Positions 1 through 7,068 of a DNA stretch of 11,212 nucleotides are shown here, piece after piece. A model generated the notes under the pieces. It was not told where the DNA came from and did no database searches. It saw nothing but the letters and a program-made list of their open reading frames with translations. The first letter of the stretch is position 1; each line of letters starts with the position of its first letter. Source of the stretch: an uncultured Gammaproteobacteria bacterium (GTDB lineage Bacteria > Pseudomonadota > Gammaproteobacteria > Acidiferrobacterales > CAJVXG01); contig CAJVXG010000036.1 of NCBI GenBank assembly GCA_913009215.1, forward strand, positions 1 through 11,212. Direction: 5' to 3'. The position numbers were made by a program, and so were the translations under genes.

Positions 1-318
1 GGCACCCTGCCAGTCGATATCAAGAATCACATGCTTACCCTGATCCAGCAGCAACTGCACTGCCTGCCTTGAGGTGCCGTAATAATGATCAAACACCCGG
101 GCATGCTCCAGGAACCGGTGCTGTGCCACCAACTCCTCAAATTCCGGCACTGTGACAAAATGGTAGTGTTGGCCATTAATTTCCCCGGACCTAGGGTCGC
201 GCGTGGTATGAGAGATCGAAATGCCGATATCGGCATCCCGTTTACTCAGGGCCTGGGCCAGGCTGGACTTGCCGCCCCCGGACGGTGCCGAAAAAATAAA
301 CAGCGTACCTTTATTCAA
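1..318 (-). CDS. gmk: Guanylate kinase, N-terminal part (runs off left edge)
   Basis: Guanylate kinase phosphorylates GMP (and dGMP) to GDP with ATP, in the cytoplasm. About 106 N-terminal residues are present. The reading begins M-N-K-G-T-L-F-I-F and carries the P-loop SAPSGGGKSS (residues 10-19). It continues with the GMP-binding stretch SHTTRDPRSGE (36-46) followed by YHFV, then FLEHARVFDHYYGTS and DIDWQGA at the window edge, all family hallmarks. I chose a TTG start (318-316), because it aligns with the usual M-x-x-GTL N-terminus and has an AGGT ribosome-binding element about 8 bases upstream. A GTG six codons further upstream is the alternative. The start overlaps the yicC stop by 8 bases, so translation is probably coupled to yicC. 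Identity is secure; the exact start is less so. Confidence 0.95.
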   Translation of the reverse strand, partial: MNKGTLFIFSAPSGGGKSSLAQALSKRDADIGISISHTTRDPRSGEINGQHYHFVTVPEFEELVAQHRFLEHARVFDHYYGTSRQAVQLLLDQGKHVILDIDWQGA

Positions 319-1177
319 TATTTTGTACCTGTTCACGCATTTGCTCGATCAACACCTTGAGCTCCACGGCCGCATTGGTAATACGGGTATCTATAGACTT
401 GGAACCCAGGGTATTGGCCTCCCGATTAAATTCCTGCATCAGAAAATCCAGACGCCGGCCTATGGGTTCATCCCTTTTTAGCACCCCCATGGTTTCCGCA
501 ACATGGGCCTGCAAACGATCCAGCTCTTCTTCCACATCGGACTTTTGCGCCATCATCACCAGTTCCTGCTCCAGGCGCCCGGGATCCAGCTCGGTCTTCA
601 GCACCTCAAGACGTTCACGCAAGCGTTGCTCACGCAAACTTGCAGCCTCCGGCACGATCTTTCGTACCTCCTGCACCTGTCCCTCGATGGCCTGCAGGCG
701 CTGTCCAATCAATTTGGCCAGACGCTGGCCTTCGCGCCTACGCATATCCACCAGCGACTGCAAAGTCTCATTCAAAAGCGCCAGGGCCTCGTCTCTTAAT
801 GCATCCCCGTCTATTTCCGGTGATTGCAACAAGCCCGGCCAGCGCAGCAAATCCACGGCTCGAAGTGGTTGCAAATCAACACTAAGTTCGGTCAATTGTT
901 TTGTCGCTGCCATGAGACCTTGTAGCATGCTGGTATTGATTGCGTACTCGCTGGTTTCCAGTTCCCGGTCACGAAAGCGCATGGAAAAATCGACCTTGCC
1001 ACGACTCAACGCCTGACCGATGGCATCGCGCAAAATCATTTCTGAAGGCCTGAGTTCATCCGGTAAGCGGCAACTGGTTTCCAGAAAGCGATGATTGACA
1101 CTGCGTACCTCGCAGCTCAGGGTGCCCCAGGGCGTCTGGCGCTCCACGCGGGCAAAAGCGGTCATACTTTGGGTCAT
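311..1177 (-). CDS. yicC: YicC/YloC-family endoribonuclease
   Basis: A 288-residue YicC-family protein, the family's usual length. Members are cytoplasmic proteins described as endoribonucleases; E. coli YicC has been linked to small-RNA turnover. Visible hallmarks are the N-terminal MTQSMTAFAR, the EVRSVNHRFLE segment (residues about 23-33), a helical charged middle, and the C-terminal DUF1732 signature GRRLDFLMQEFNREANTLGS with SIDTRITNAAVELK following. The ATG at 1177 has an AAAGG ribosome-binding site seven bases upstream. The gene leads the yicC-gmk pair, an arrangement common in proteobacteria, and is transcribed divergently from the kinase gene. A 219-codon ORF on the opposite strand (357-1016) is a shadow of this gene. 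Confidence 0.95.
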   Translation of the reverse strand: MTQSMTAFARVERQTPWGTLSCEVRSVNHRFLETSCRLPDELRPSEMILRDAIGQALSRGKVDFSMRFRDRELETSEYAINTSMLQGLMAATKQLTELSVDLQPLRAVDLLRWPGLLQSPEIDGDALRDEALALLNETLQSLVDMRRREGQRLAKLIGQRLQAIEGQVQEVRKIVPEAASLREQRLRERLEVLKTELDPGRLEQELVMMAQKSDVEEELDRLQAHVAETMGVLKRDEPIGRRLDFLMQEFNREANTLGSKSIDTRITNAAVELKVLIEQMREQVQNIE

Positions 1178-1189
1178 AAAATTACCTTT

Positions 1190-1201
1190 AAATACGTATT
1201 T
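1190..1201. repeat. 12-bp perfect palindrome upstream of yicC
   Basis: AAATACGTATTT is a perfect palindrome 12 bases upstream of the yicC ribosome-binding region start, in the divergent yicC/kinase intergenic region. It could be an operator for a dimeric regulator or chance in AT-rich DNA. I cannot assign a regulator. Confidence 0.3.
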
Positions 1202-1317
1202 TCGGCGTATGCTGTTGTCTCAAATGAAGAAATATGATGTAAAATTTCAGCTAGAATATACAAATAAGACGCCGATTTTACAGACTGACGGCCTGTTTGT
1301 ATTGTGCTTTTGCTGCA

Positions 1318-1352
1318 GACCGGCTGTCACCTCATGTTTTCCATGAGCGGTC
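1318..1352 (+). other. Bulged inverted repeat in the kinase leader
   Basis: CTCATG (1331-1336) and CATGAG (1342-1347) form a perfect 6-bp stem with a 5-base TTTTC loop. The outer arms GACCG (1318-1322) and CGGTC (1348-1352) add 5 bp on the same axis, with an 8-base bulge on the left side only. It lies 57-91 bases upstream of the kinase ATG and has no U-run after it, so it is not an intrinsic terminator. A leader RNA structure or an operator is possible. Confidence 0.35.
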
Positions 1353-1408
1353 AATCCAACGAAAAGGAATACTCTGTGTGAGTATTATATGGTAAGTATC
1401 GACATCCC

Positions 1409-2383
1409 ATGAGTAAGCATACTGAAAATGCACTGCCGAACGGATTCGAGCTGGAGAACTACCGAATTGAGGCCACCATAGGTGGAGGCGGCTTCAGTAT
1501 TGTCTACCGGGCCATTGATATTAATACCGATGAACAAGTCGTCATCAAGGAGTACCTGCCGAATACTCAGGCAACCCGCATGGAGGACGCCACGGTCTCG
1601 GTAATCTCCGAAGACACCACACAAAGTTTCAACTTCGGCATTAAGCGTTTCTTTGCCGAAGCCGCCATACTGGCGAGAATCAATCATCCCAATATCGTTA
1701 AAGTCGTAAATTTTTTCCGTGGTAATAACACGGTTTATCTGGTAATGCGTTATGAAAAGGGTCGGGATTTGAAATATCATATCAAGCGATACAAGGGCAA
1801 ATTAAGTGAACGTTTTATGCGTACCGTGTTCCCGGAATTGCTGAACGGTCTTGGTATGTTACATCGGCACAAAATGCTGCACCTGGATGTAAAGCCTGCC
1901 AATATTCTATTGCGCCCCGGTGGTCGCCCCTTGTTACTGGACTTCGGTGCGGCGTTGACATCTACGGTAGGCAGCAGGTCTGCTATCGGCCCGCATACCA
2001 TGACCATGGGCTTCGCCCCGGTAGAACAACACAATAAAGGCTATCTGGGCCCATGGACCGATATCTATGCCATTGGTGCCACCATGTGGTCCTGCATCCG
2101 TGGCAAGGCGCCGCCGCCATCACTGGATCGTGCAAAAAAAGACACTATGAAGTCAGCAGTAAAGCAGTTTAACAAAATTTATTCAAAGGAACTGCTGGAA
2201 GCCATTGATTGGTGTTTGCATCTGGATCAAACACAGCGACCGCAAAATACCCAGGAAGTCATTGATCTGATCAACTCGGCGCCACCGCTGCCTGAAGCAT
2301 CGGCAAACGAAGAAATTGTGACCGAGCAAAGTATGCTTGACAAACTCAGCGCCAAACTGCCCTGGGGGAACAAGCAAGCCTAG
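1409..2383 (+). CDS. Soluble Hanks-type Ser/Thr protein kinase
   Basis: A 324-residue eukaryotic-like protein kinase that should transfer ATP phosphate to Ser/Thr of protein targets. The kinase core spans about residues 18-290. The Gly-rich loop IGGGGFSIVY is at 24-33, the VAIK-type lysine is K47, the C-helix glutamate is probably E84, the catalytic loop HLDVKPANIL is at 158-167, DFG is at 178-180, and the APE-like segment is FAPVEQ at 202-207. The HRD arginine is replaced by leucine (HLD), making it a non-RD kinase. No membrane segment, PASTA repeat or other sensor follows; the tail (about 290-324) is short and acidic to mixed. No good ribosome-binding site precedes the ATG, but a tiny upstream ORF ends at it with an ATGA overlap. 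The PP2C gene overlaps its stop codon, indicating a kinase/phosphatase operon. Physiological targets cannot be read from the sequence. Confidence 0.93.
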   Translation: MSKHTENALPNGFELENYRIEATIGGGGFSIVYRAIDINTDEQVVIKEYLPNTQATRMEDATVSVISEDTTQSFNFGIKRFFAEAAILARINHPNIVKVVNFFRGNNTVYLVMRYEKGRDLKYHIKRYKGKLSERFMRTVFPELLNGLGMLHRHKMLHLDVKPANILLRPGGRPLLLDFGAALTSTVGSRSAIGPHTMTMGFAPVEQHNKGYLGPWTDIYAIGATMWSCIRGKAPPPSLDRAKKDTMKSAVKQFNKIYSKELLEAIDWCLHLDQTQRPQNTQEVIDLINSAPPLPEASANEEIVTEQSMLDKLSAKLPWGNKQA

Positions 2384-3357
2384 TGAAATACCAGGTAGCA
2401 CAACACTCATTACAGGGTTCACGGCCCATCAACCAGGATCGTGTCACCTATGCCGAACGCCCCAATGCCATACTGATGGTACTGGGTGATGGCCTCGGGG
2501 GTCATGTCGGCGGCGAGCTGGCTTCAGAGTTGTTGACACAGGTCGTATTACAGGACTTCAATAGCGTCAAACAATCGACCATTACCAACCCGTCTGCTTT
2601 CCTGGCATTAACCATCCTGCGCGCCCATCGCGTCATAGTCAGCTTTGGCGAATCGCAAAACCCACCAATACAACCGCGCACCACCTGCGTACTGTGCCTG
2701 ATCCAGAACGGGTATGCCTACTGGGCCCATGTTGGCGACAGCCGCCTCTATCATTTCCGAGGCGGACAATGCCTGCAACGCACCATTGACCACAGTAGCG
2801 TCGAACAAATGCGCCAGGACGGTTTGATTACTGAAGAAGAAATGTTGACCCACCCCAGCAAGGGCCGTTTGCTAAAATGTCTCGGCGGTCCGCGCAAACC
2901 GGTCATCAGTCTCAGCGAAGAAACCCTGATCCAGACCAATGACCTGATATTGCTTTGTTCTGATGGCCTCTGGGAGGCACTGACACTGAAAGATATCAGT
3001 GACTACATTTTTTCTGACAATCTGGAGGAAAGTGTGGAAGAAATGCTACTGGATGCCGAGGAACAAATGCAAAAAGGTTCAGACAACATTACTGCCATCT
3101 GCCTCAAATGGGGAGACAAGATCACCGATCATGCCCCACTACAGGCCAACAGCATACTGCAAATCGACCAGGATCAGATCTGGCACGAAGCCAAAAACAA
3201 AATCCTGCAAAACAAGGTAAAGAAAAAGCGCAAGGCTGAAAAAAGAAAACCTAAAAAATCGGTTAAAGCAAAGAAAACCAGGGGCAGGAAAAGTGATAAT
3301 ATCAAACAAACAATCGATGAACTGGAAGCCTACATTAGCCAGTTTGAGACCAAGTAG
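2383..3357 (+). CDS. PP2C-family Ser/Thr protein phosphatase with basic tail
   Basis: A metal-dependent PPM/PP2C phosphatase, probably reversing the upstream kinase's phosphorylations. The GTG start shares one base with the kinase TAG (TAGTG), so the two are translationally coupled. Motifs in order: INQDR (D19), GDGLGGH (35-41, metal-binding D36/G37), AHVGDSRLY (115-123), LCSDGLWE with metal ligand D194, and SDNITAICL with D234/N235. The catalytic domain ends near residue 240. Beyond it is an unusual extension with a strongly Lys/Arg-rich stretch (about 277-303), followed by a short acidic, potentially helical end (DELEAYISQFETK). Standalone bacterial PP2C enzymes are usually about 240-260 residues, so this tail is extra. 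It might bind nucleic acid or acidic lipid, or act as a substrate tail; that is inference. Confidence 0.93.
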   Translation: MKYQVAQHSLQGSRPINQDRVTYAERPNAILMVLGDGLGGHVGGELASELLTQVVLQDFNSVKQSTITNPSAFLALTILRAHRVIVSFGESQNPPIQPRTTCVLCLIQNGYAYWAHVGDSRLYHFRGGQCLQRTIDHSSVEQMRQDGLITEEEMLTHPSKGRLLKCLGGPRKPVISLSEETLIQTNDLILLCSDGLWEALTLKDISDYIFSDNLEESVEEMLLDAEEQMQKGSDNITAICLKWGDKITDHAPLQANSILQIDQDQIWHEAKNKILQNKVKKKRKAEKRKPKKSVKAKKTRGRKSDNIKQTIDELEAYISQFETK

Positions 3358-3392
3358 CGAATCCATAGTTAATATATAAATTCCAGATTTCG

Positions 3393-3402
3393 GTATTAAT
3401 AC
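3393..3402. repeat. Small palindrome before capA
   Basis: GTATTAATAC is a perfect 10-bp palindrome nested inside CCAG...CTGG arms, in the 110-base AT-rich gap between the phosphatase and the CapA gene. It is a possible operator. No convincing -35/-10 pair was found in the gap. Confidence 0.2.
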
Positions 3403-3467
3403 TGGTTTCCAGGCACAGAATTAAGGACTTTGATAAATTACATTTTACTTAACTGTCGTTTTGATAA

Positions 3468-4682
3468 GTGAGGTGCAATATATTGTATATAAAGATATAT
3501 GATCATTTTATAAACAAGAATATTATTTTAGTATTTACTTTATGCGCTGTATTTCTTTTAACATCCTGTGCCAGCCCGTCAATGCCAATAAGCAAAGTCG
3601 ATAACATACAATCAGAACACTTACTAAGCTTTAGTATTGTGGGTGATATTATGGTCCACGGTCGACAGCTTCGTTCCGCCTATGACAGGAAATGTAAATG
3701 TTATAATTTCAAACCGGTCCTGGCGCCTATATGCCACACTATAAAAAAATCCGACCTCTCTATCGTTAATCTGGAAACTACGCTACCAGGCGAAAACTAT
3801 TCAGGTTACCCAAGATTTGGTTCACCCGATGCTTTAGCCACCGCCATCAAGTGGTGTGGTTTCGATATTATCACCACGGCAAACAATCATAGCATGGATC
3901 GGAACAAAGAAGGATTTCTGCGTACCCTGAAGATACTGGACAAAAATGGTCTTAAACACCTGGGAACATACTCAAGTGTTAAAAATTATAAAAAAAACCG
4001 TATACTAATCATTGAAAAAAACAATATTAAACTTGCCTTGCTGAATTACACCTATGGAACAAATATGATTGATGTTCCGGAAGATGTAGTGGTCAATATT
4101 ATTGATAAAGGCACCATTACTGAGGATATAAAGCTTGCACGCAAGGAAAAGATTGATTTCATTATCGTGCTTTTTCATTTTGGTCAGGAGTATTTACGTT
4201 ATCCTGATTCCTTTCAGAAGAAGATGGTCAAGCTTGCTATTGATGAAGGCGCCGATGTAATTCTGGGCGGACATCCCCATTTTATACAACCTTATGAATT
4301 ACAAAATATAAAAGACCGGCACGGAGAAAAGAAACAAAGATTGATTATTTATTCATTAGGTAACTTCCTGTCTAATCAGCGACAGCGTTATGCCGATGGT
4401 GGCATGATATTCAAATTTACCCTGAGAAAACAAAAACTCGCCTCAGGGAAATCCAGATTAATAATTGCAGATATTGATTACGATCTCACATGGGTATACG
4501 TTAAACAACTAAAAAGAAAACAGCAATTCTTTGTAATACCTGTTGAACAATATATTAAAAATGACCAGAAAATCCGGATGTCCAAATGGGCGCACAATAA
4601 AATGAAGGTTTTTTATAAAGACTCCAGGGCCCTGCTTAAGGAAAGTGAACTGAATATTCGGGAACAACTGGCCAGGCCCTGA
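3468..4682 (+). CDS. CapA/PgsA-family lipoprotein (poly-gamma-glutamate synthesis type)
   Basis: A CapA-family protein with a calcineurin-like (metallophosphoesterase) fold. Numbering from the GTG at 3468 gives 404 residues. The motifs are GDIMVHG (59-65), NLETT (101-105), TANNHSMD (around 137-144), HFGQEY (from H237), GGHPHFIQPYE (H269, H271) and SLGNFLSNQ, covering the metal-site motifs of the family. The N-terminus is a lipoprotein signal with a hydrophobic core and lipobox LLTSC (Cys34), predicting a periplasm-facing lipoprotein. The TTG at 3483 is the likelier start: GAGGTG (3470-3475) lies seven bases upstream, giving 399 residues and lipidation at Cys29. Characterised CapA/PgsA proteins act in poly-gamma-glutamate synthesis or anchoring, but no capB/capC homologue is visible here, so the substrate is unknown. 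The gene is far more AT-rich than its neighbours (14 G/C in bases 3961-4020), suggesting acquisition. Confidence 0.88.
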   Translation: MRCNILYIKIYDHFINKNIILVFTLCAVFLLTSCASPSMPISKVDNIQSEHLLSFSIVGDIMVHGRQLRSAYDRKCKCYNFKPVLAPICHTIKKSDLSIVNLETTLPGENYSGYPRFGSPDALATAIKWCGFDIITTANNHSMDRNKEGFLRTLKILDKNGLKHLGTYSSVKNYKKNRILIIEKNNIKLALLNYTYGTNMIDVPEDVVVNIIDKGTITEDIKLARKEKIDFIIVLFHFGQEYLRYPDSFQKKMVKLAIDEGADVILGGHPHFIQPYELQNIKDRHGEKKQRLIIYSLGNFLSNQRQRYADGGMIFKFTLRKQKLASGKSRLIIADIDYDLTWVYVKQLKRKQQFFVIPVEQYIKNDQKIRMSKWAHNKMKVFYKDSRALLKESELNIREQLARP

Positions 4683-4696
4683 TCCCGGCAACCATG

Positions 4697-4702
4697 TATA
4701 AT
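4697..4702 (+). promoter_or_regulatory. Candidate -10 element for rph-rdgB
   Basis: A perfect TATAAT lies 33 bases upstream of the rph ATG in the 52-base capA-rph gap. No convincing -35 hexamer is present 16-18 bases upstream. If real, it gives rph its own start, independent of the upstream genes. Confidence 0.35.
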
Positions 4703-4734
4703 CCCGCTCGCTAAAACCACCCAAGGAAAACATT

Positions 4735-5454
4735 ATGACCCGACCCAGCGGCCGCACACCCGAAGAAGTTCGTAGCGTAAAATTTACCCGCCATTTCACC
4801 AAGCATGCCGAGGGTTCTGTGCTGGTCGAGTTCGGCGATACCCGGGTGTTGTGTAATGCCACCGTGGAAGAAAAAGTGCCGCGTTTCCTCAATGGCAAGG
4901 GTCAGGGCTGGGTTACGGCCGAATACGGTATGTTGCCGCGCTCCACCAATTCGCGCATGCAACGCGAGGCCGCGCGTGGCAAACAGGGTGGACGCACATT
5001 GGAGATTCAACGACTGATTGGTCGCTCGTTACGCGCCGCCATTGACCTGGTTGCCCTCGGCGAACGCACCATCACCATTGATTGCGATGTGATCCAGGCC
5101 GATGGCGGTACCCGCACCGCCTCTATCACCGGAGCCTGTGTCGCTTTATACGATGCCTTGTCCACCTTGCACGATGCAGGCAAACTGGACAAGGATCCTT
5201 TCCTGCATTTTGTAGGCTCGCTGTCGGCCGGCATCTATAAAGGCAGCGTGGTACTGGATCTGGACTATGCCGAGGACTCCAATGCCGAAACCGATATGAA
5301 TTTTGTGCTGGATGAAAACGGTGACTTTATCGAAGTACAAGGCACGGCCGAAGGCAAAAATTTCACCATGAAACAATTGCTGGCGATGACGGAGCTGGCT
5401 CAGGGCGGTGTAAAACAGCTTATTGCCCAACAGAAACAGATATTGGGTTTATAG
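4735..5454 (+). CDS. rph: Ribonuclease PH
   Basis: RNase PH is a phosphate-dependent 3'-5' exoribonuclease that trims tRNA precursors and other RNAs, working as a hexameric ring in the cytoplasm. The 239 residues are full length. They show RPSGRTPEEVR at the start, EFGDTRVLCNATVEE (32-46), GWVTAEYGMLPRST (58-71), RQ-type phosphate-site context GGRTLEIQRLIGRSLR (85-100) and DGGTRTASITGA (123-134), whose T126/R127 correspond to the family's phosphate-binding pair. AAGGA sits about seven bases before the ATG. rdgB starts 3 bases after the stop, forming a tight two-gene operon. It shows no sign of the C-terminal frameshift known from E. coli K-12. Confidence 0.97.
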   Translation: MTRPSGRTPEEVRSVKFTRHFTKHAEGSVLVEFGDTRVLCNATVEEKVPRFLNGKGQGWVTAEYGMLPRSTNSRMQREAARGKQGGRTLEIQRLIGRSLRAAIDLVALGERTITIDCDVIQADGGTRTASITGACVALYDALSTLHDAGKLDKDPFLHFVGSLSAGIYKGSVVLDLDYAEDSNAETDMNFVLDENGDFIEVQGTAEGKNFTMKQLLAMTELAQGGVKQLIAQQKQILGL

Positions 5455-5457
5455 AGC

Positions 5458-6051
5458 ATGGCCGGGAACACCATTCTCGCCAGCAACAATAGCGGCAAGC
5501 TGCGCGAGATGCAGCAGATATTATCGCCCCTGGATTTCGCCATTGTCCCTCAAGGCAAATACGATGTTACCGAGGTCGATGAAACCGGCCTGACCTTTGT
5601 CGAAAATGCCATTCTCAAGGCGCGGCATGCCGCCGATGCCACCGGGCTACCCGCTATAGCCGATGACTCCGGGCTGGAAGTGGATGCCTTGCACGGCGCC
5701 CCGGGTATCTACTCGGCCCGTTATGCCGGTAGTGACGGCACGGATCAACAAAATCTTGAGAAATTATTGCAGCAACTGATTGATATCCCGGAAGATATGC
5801 GAACCGCGCGTTTCCAGTGCCTGATTGTATATATGCGTCATGCGCTCGATCCCACCCCGGTCATTTGCCAGGGCACCTGGGAGGGGCGCATCCTGACCAG
5901 CCCCAGGGGCAGTCATGGTTTTGGTTATGACCCGGTTTTTTATGTACCAGGCCACGATTGCTCCTCGGCAGAACTGGCGCCGGAGACTAAAAACGCCCTG
6001 AGTCACCGTGGTCAAGCACTAAAAAAACTGGTGCTGGCGCTAAAGTCATAA
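5458..6051 (+). CDS. rdgB: XTP/dITP pyrophosphatase (non-canonical purine NTPase)
   Basis: RdgB/HAM1-family house-cleaning enzyme. It hydrolyses dITP, ITP and XTP to the monophosphate and pyrophosphate, keeping deaminated purines out of DNA and RNA. The 197 residues match the family length. Visible motifs are the SNNSGKLREM nucleotide-binding element (9-18), TFVENAILKARHAA (46-59), the acidic metal site ADDSGLEVDAL (68-78), GIYSARYAG, the base-recognition GFGYDPVF and the C-terminal LSHRGQALKKL. It follows rph by 3 bases, a frequent gammaproteobacterial pairing. Confidence 0.97.
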   Translation: MAGNTILASNNSGKLREMQQILSPLDFAIVPQGKYDVTEVDETGLTFVENAILKARHAADATGLPAIADDSGLEVDALHGAPGIYSARYAGSDGTDQQNLEKLLQQLIDIPEDMRTARFQCLIVYMRHALDPTPVICQGTWEGRILTSPRGSHGFGYDPVFYVPGHDCSSAELAPETKNALSHRGQALKKLVLALKS

Positions 6052-6091
6052 AGTAGTCCCGCGCGGCTTTGTTATTCGTTACTATTAACGC

Positions 6092-7018
6092 ATGACGCTT
6101 ACCGAATTGCGTTACATCATTGCCGTCGCACGGGAAAAACATTTCGGCCGTGCCGCCAATGCCTGTCATGTCAGCCAGCCCACCCTCAGTGTTGCCATTC
6201 GCAAGCTGGAAAATGAGCTGGGTGTCAGTCTGTTTGAGCGTGACCCCGGCGATGTCAGGCTGACCCCGGTTGGTGAAAAAATAGTGGAGCAGGCCCAACG
6301 CGTGCTCGAAGACATTGAATCTATCAAGCACCTGGCCGTGAGCGGCCAGGACCAGTTGGGCACTGTATTAAGAATTGGCGCCATTTATACCATTGCGCCC
6401 TATTTGCTGCCCCCGTTGATGCCGCAGTTACAAAAGCGGGCGCCAAACATGCCCTTGCACATCGATGAGAATTACACCAGTGTACTGACAGAAAAACTGA
6501 AACAGGGGAAACTGGATGCAATTATTATCTCCTGTCCCTTTGAGGAACCCGGCATTGTGATCCAACCCTTGTACGACGAACCCTTTGTCGTTGCCATGCC
6601 GGCCCAACACGAGTGGGTCCACAAAAAAACCATAAGGGCCGAAAAACTGACCGAATCCACTATGTTATTACTGGGGCCAGGCAATTGTTTCCGCGATCAG
6701 GTGCTGGAAGTCTGCCCCGGTCTGACCAGGAAAAGCAATTTTGGCAGCGATTCACAACAGATGCTCATTGGCAGCTCCCTGGAGACCATTCGTCACATGG
6801 TCGCCACTGGCGCCGGCGTTACCGTGCTGCCATGCACCTCGATCAATCTCGGTTCCCCGGATCATAAGCTCCTGGCGATTCGCCCTTTCAGCAAACCCGT
6901 ACCAAAAAGGCGGGTGGCGCTGGCCTGGCGCAAGCGTTTTCCCCGGGCACAGGCTATCAAGGTATTGCGCCAGGCGATTCAGGCTACCCCGTTAAAGTGC
7001 ATTGAGCGCTGCGATTAA
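6092..7018 (+). CDS. oxyR: OxyR, peroxide-sensing LysR-family regulator
   Basis: OxyR is a cytoplasmic LysR-type transcription factor. H2O2 oxidises a cysteine pair to a disulfide and switches it to an activator. The winged HTH occupies residues 1-60, with RAANACHVSQPTLSVAIRKL as recognition region, followed by the linker helix and the periplasmic-binding-protein-like sensor. The redox motif GNCFRDQVLEVC places Cys199 and Cys208 exactly where the E. coli protein has them, with R201 between them. Later GAGVTVLP and the C-terminal RFxxAxAIxxLxxAI pattern also fit. The 308 residues are normal. No Shine-Dalgarno precedes the ATG; TACTAT (6080-6085) ends six bases before it, so a leaderless transcript is conceivable. 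Its predicted operator lies just downstream, before the rubrerythrin gene. Confidence 0.95.
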   Translation: MTLTELRYIIAVAREKHFGRAANACHVSQPTLSVAIRKLENELGVSLFERDPGDVRLTPVGEKIVEQAQRVLEDIESIKHLAVSGQDQLGTVLRIGAIYTIAPYLLPPLMPQLQKRAPNMPLHIDENYTSVLTEKLKQGKLDAIIISCPFEEPGIVIQPLYDEPFVVAMPAQHEWVHKKTIRAEKLTESTMLLLGPGNCFRDQVLEVCPGLTRKSNFGSDSQQMLIGSSLETIRHMVATGAGVTVLPCTSINLGSPDHKLLAIRPFSKPVPKRRVALAWRKRFPRAQAIKVLRQAIQATPLKCIERCD

Positions 7019-7031
7019 GGCCGGCACAGTA

Positions 7032-7068
7032 ATAGTTTTTAACTATCATTACAATAATAACAATCAAT
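7032..7068 (+). promoter_or_regulatory. Predicted OxyR operator
   Basis: The site reads ATAG (7032-7035), N7, CTAT (7043-7046), N7, ATAA (7054-7057), N7, CAAT (7065-7068). The known OxyR contact pattern is four ATAG/CTAT-type elements spaced by seven bases. The left half is a full match, including the internal T and A of ATAGnTnnnAnCTAT, and the right half has one mismatch in each tetramer. All four elements lie on successive helical turns. The last element touches the candidate -35 hexamer of the rubrerythrin promoter, the position expected for an activating OxyR tetramer. Confidence 0.75.

Noticed and set aside
357..1016. 219-codon plus-strand ORF inside yicC
   Set aside because: It is antisense to a well-supported yicC, has Ser/Arg/Cys-rich composition typical of a shadow frame, and has no recognisable domain.
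1409..3357. Type VI secretion PpkA/PppA pair
   Set aside because: The kinase/phosphatase pairing is similar, but no Fha, Tss or other secretion gene is present, and the kinase lacks the extra periplasmic domains of PpkA.
3358..3467. Mobile-element boundary next to the AT-rich capA
   Set aside because: No terminal inverted repeats, direct repeats, integrase or tRNA end were found on either side.
6071..6090. OxyR autoregulatory site upstream of oxyR
   Set aside because: Only one CTAT element is found, and the partner tetramers at seven-base spacing do not match.
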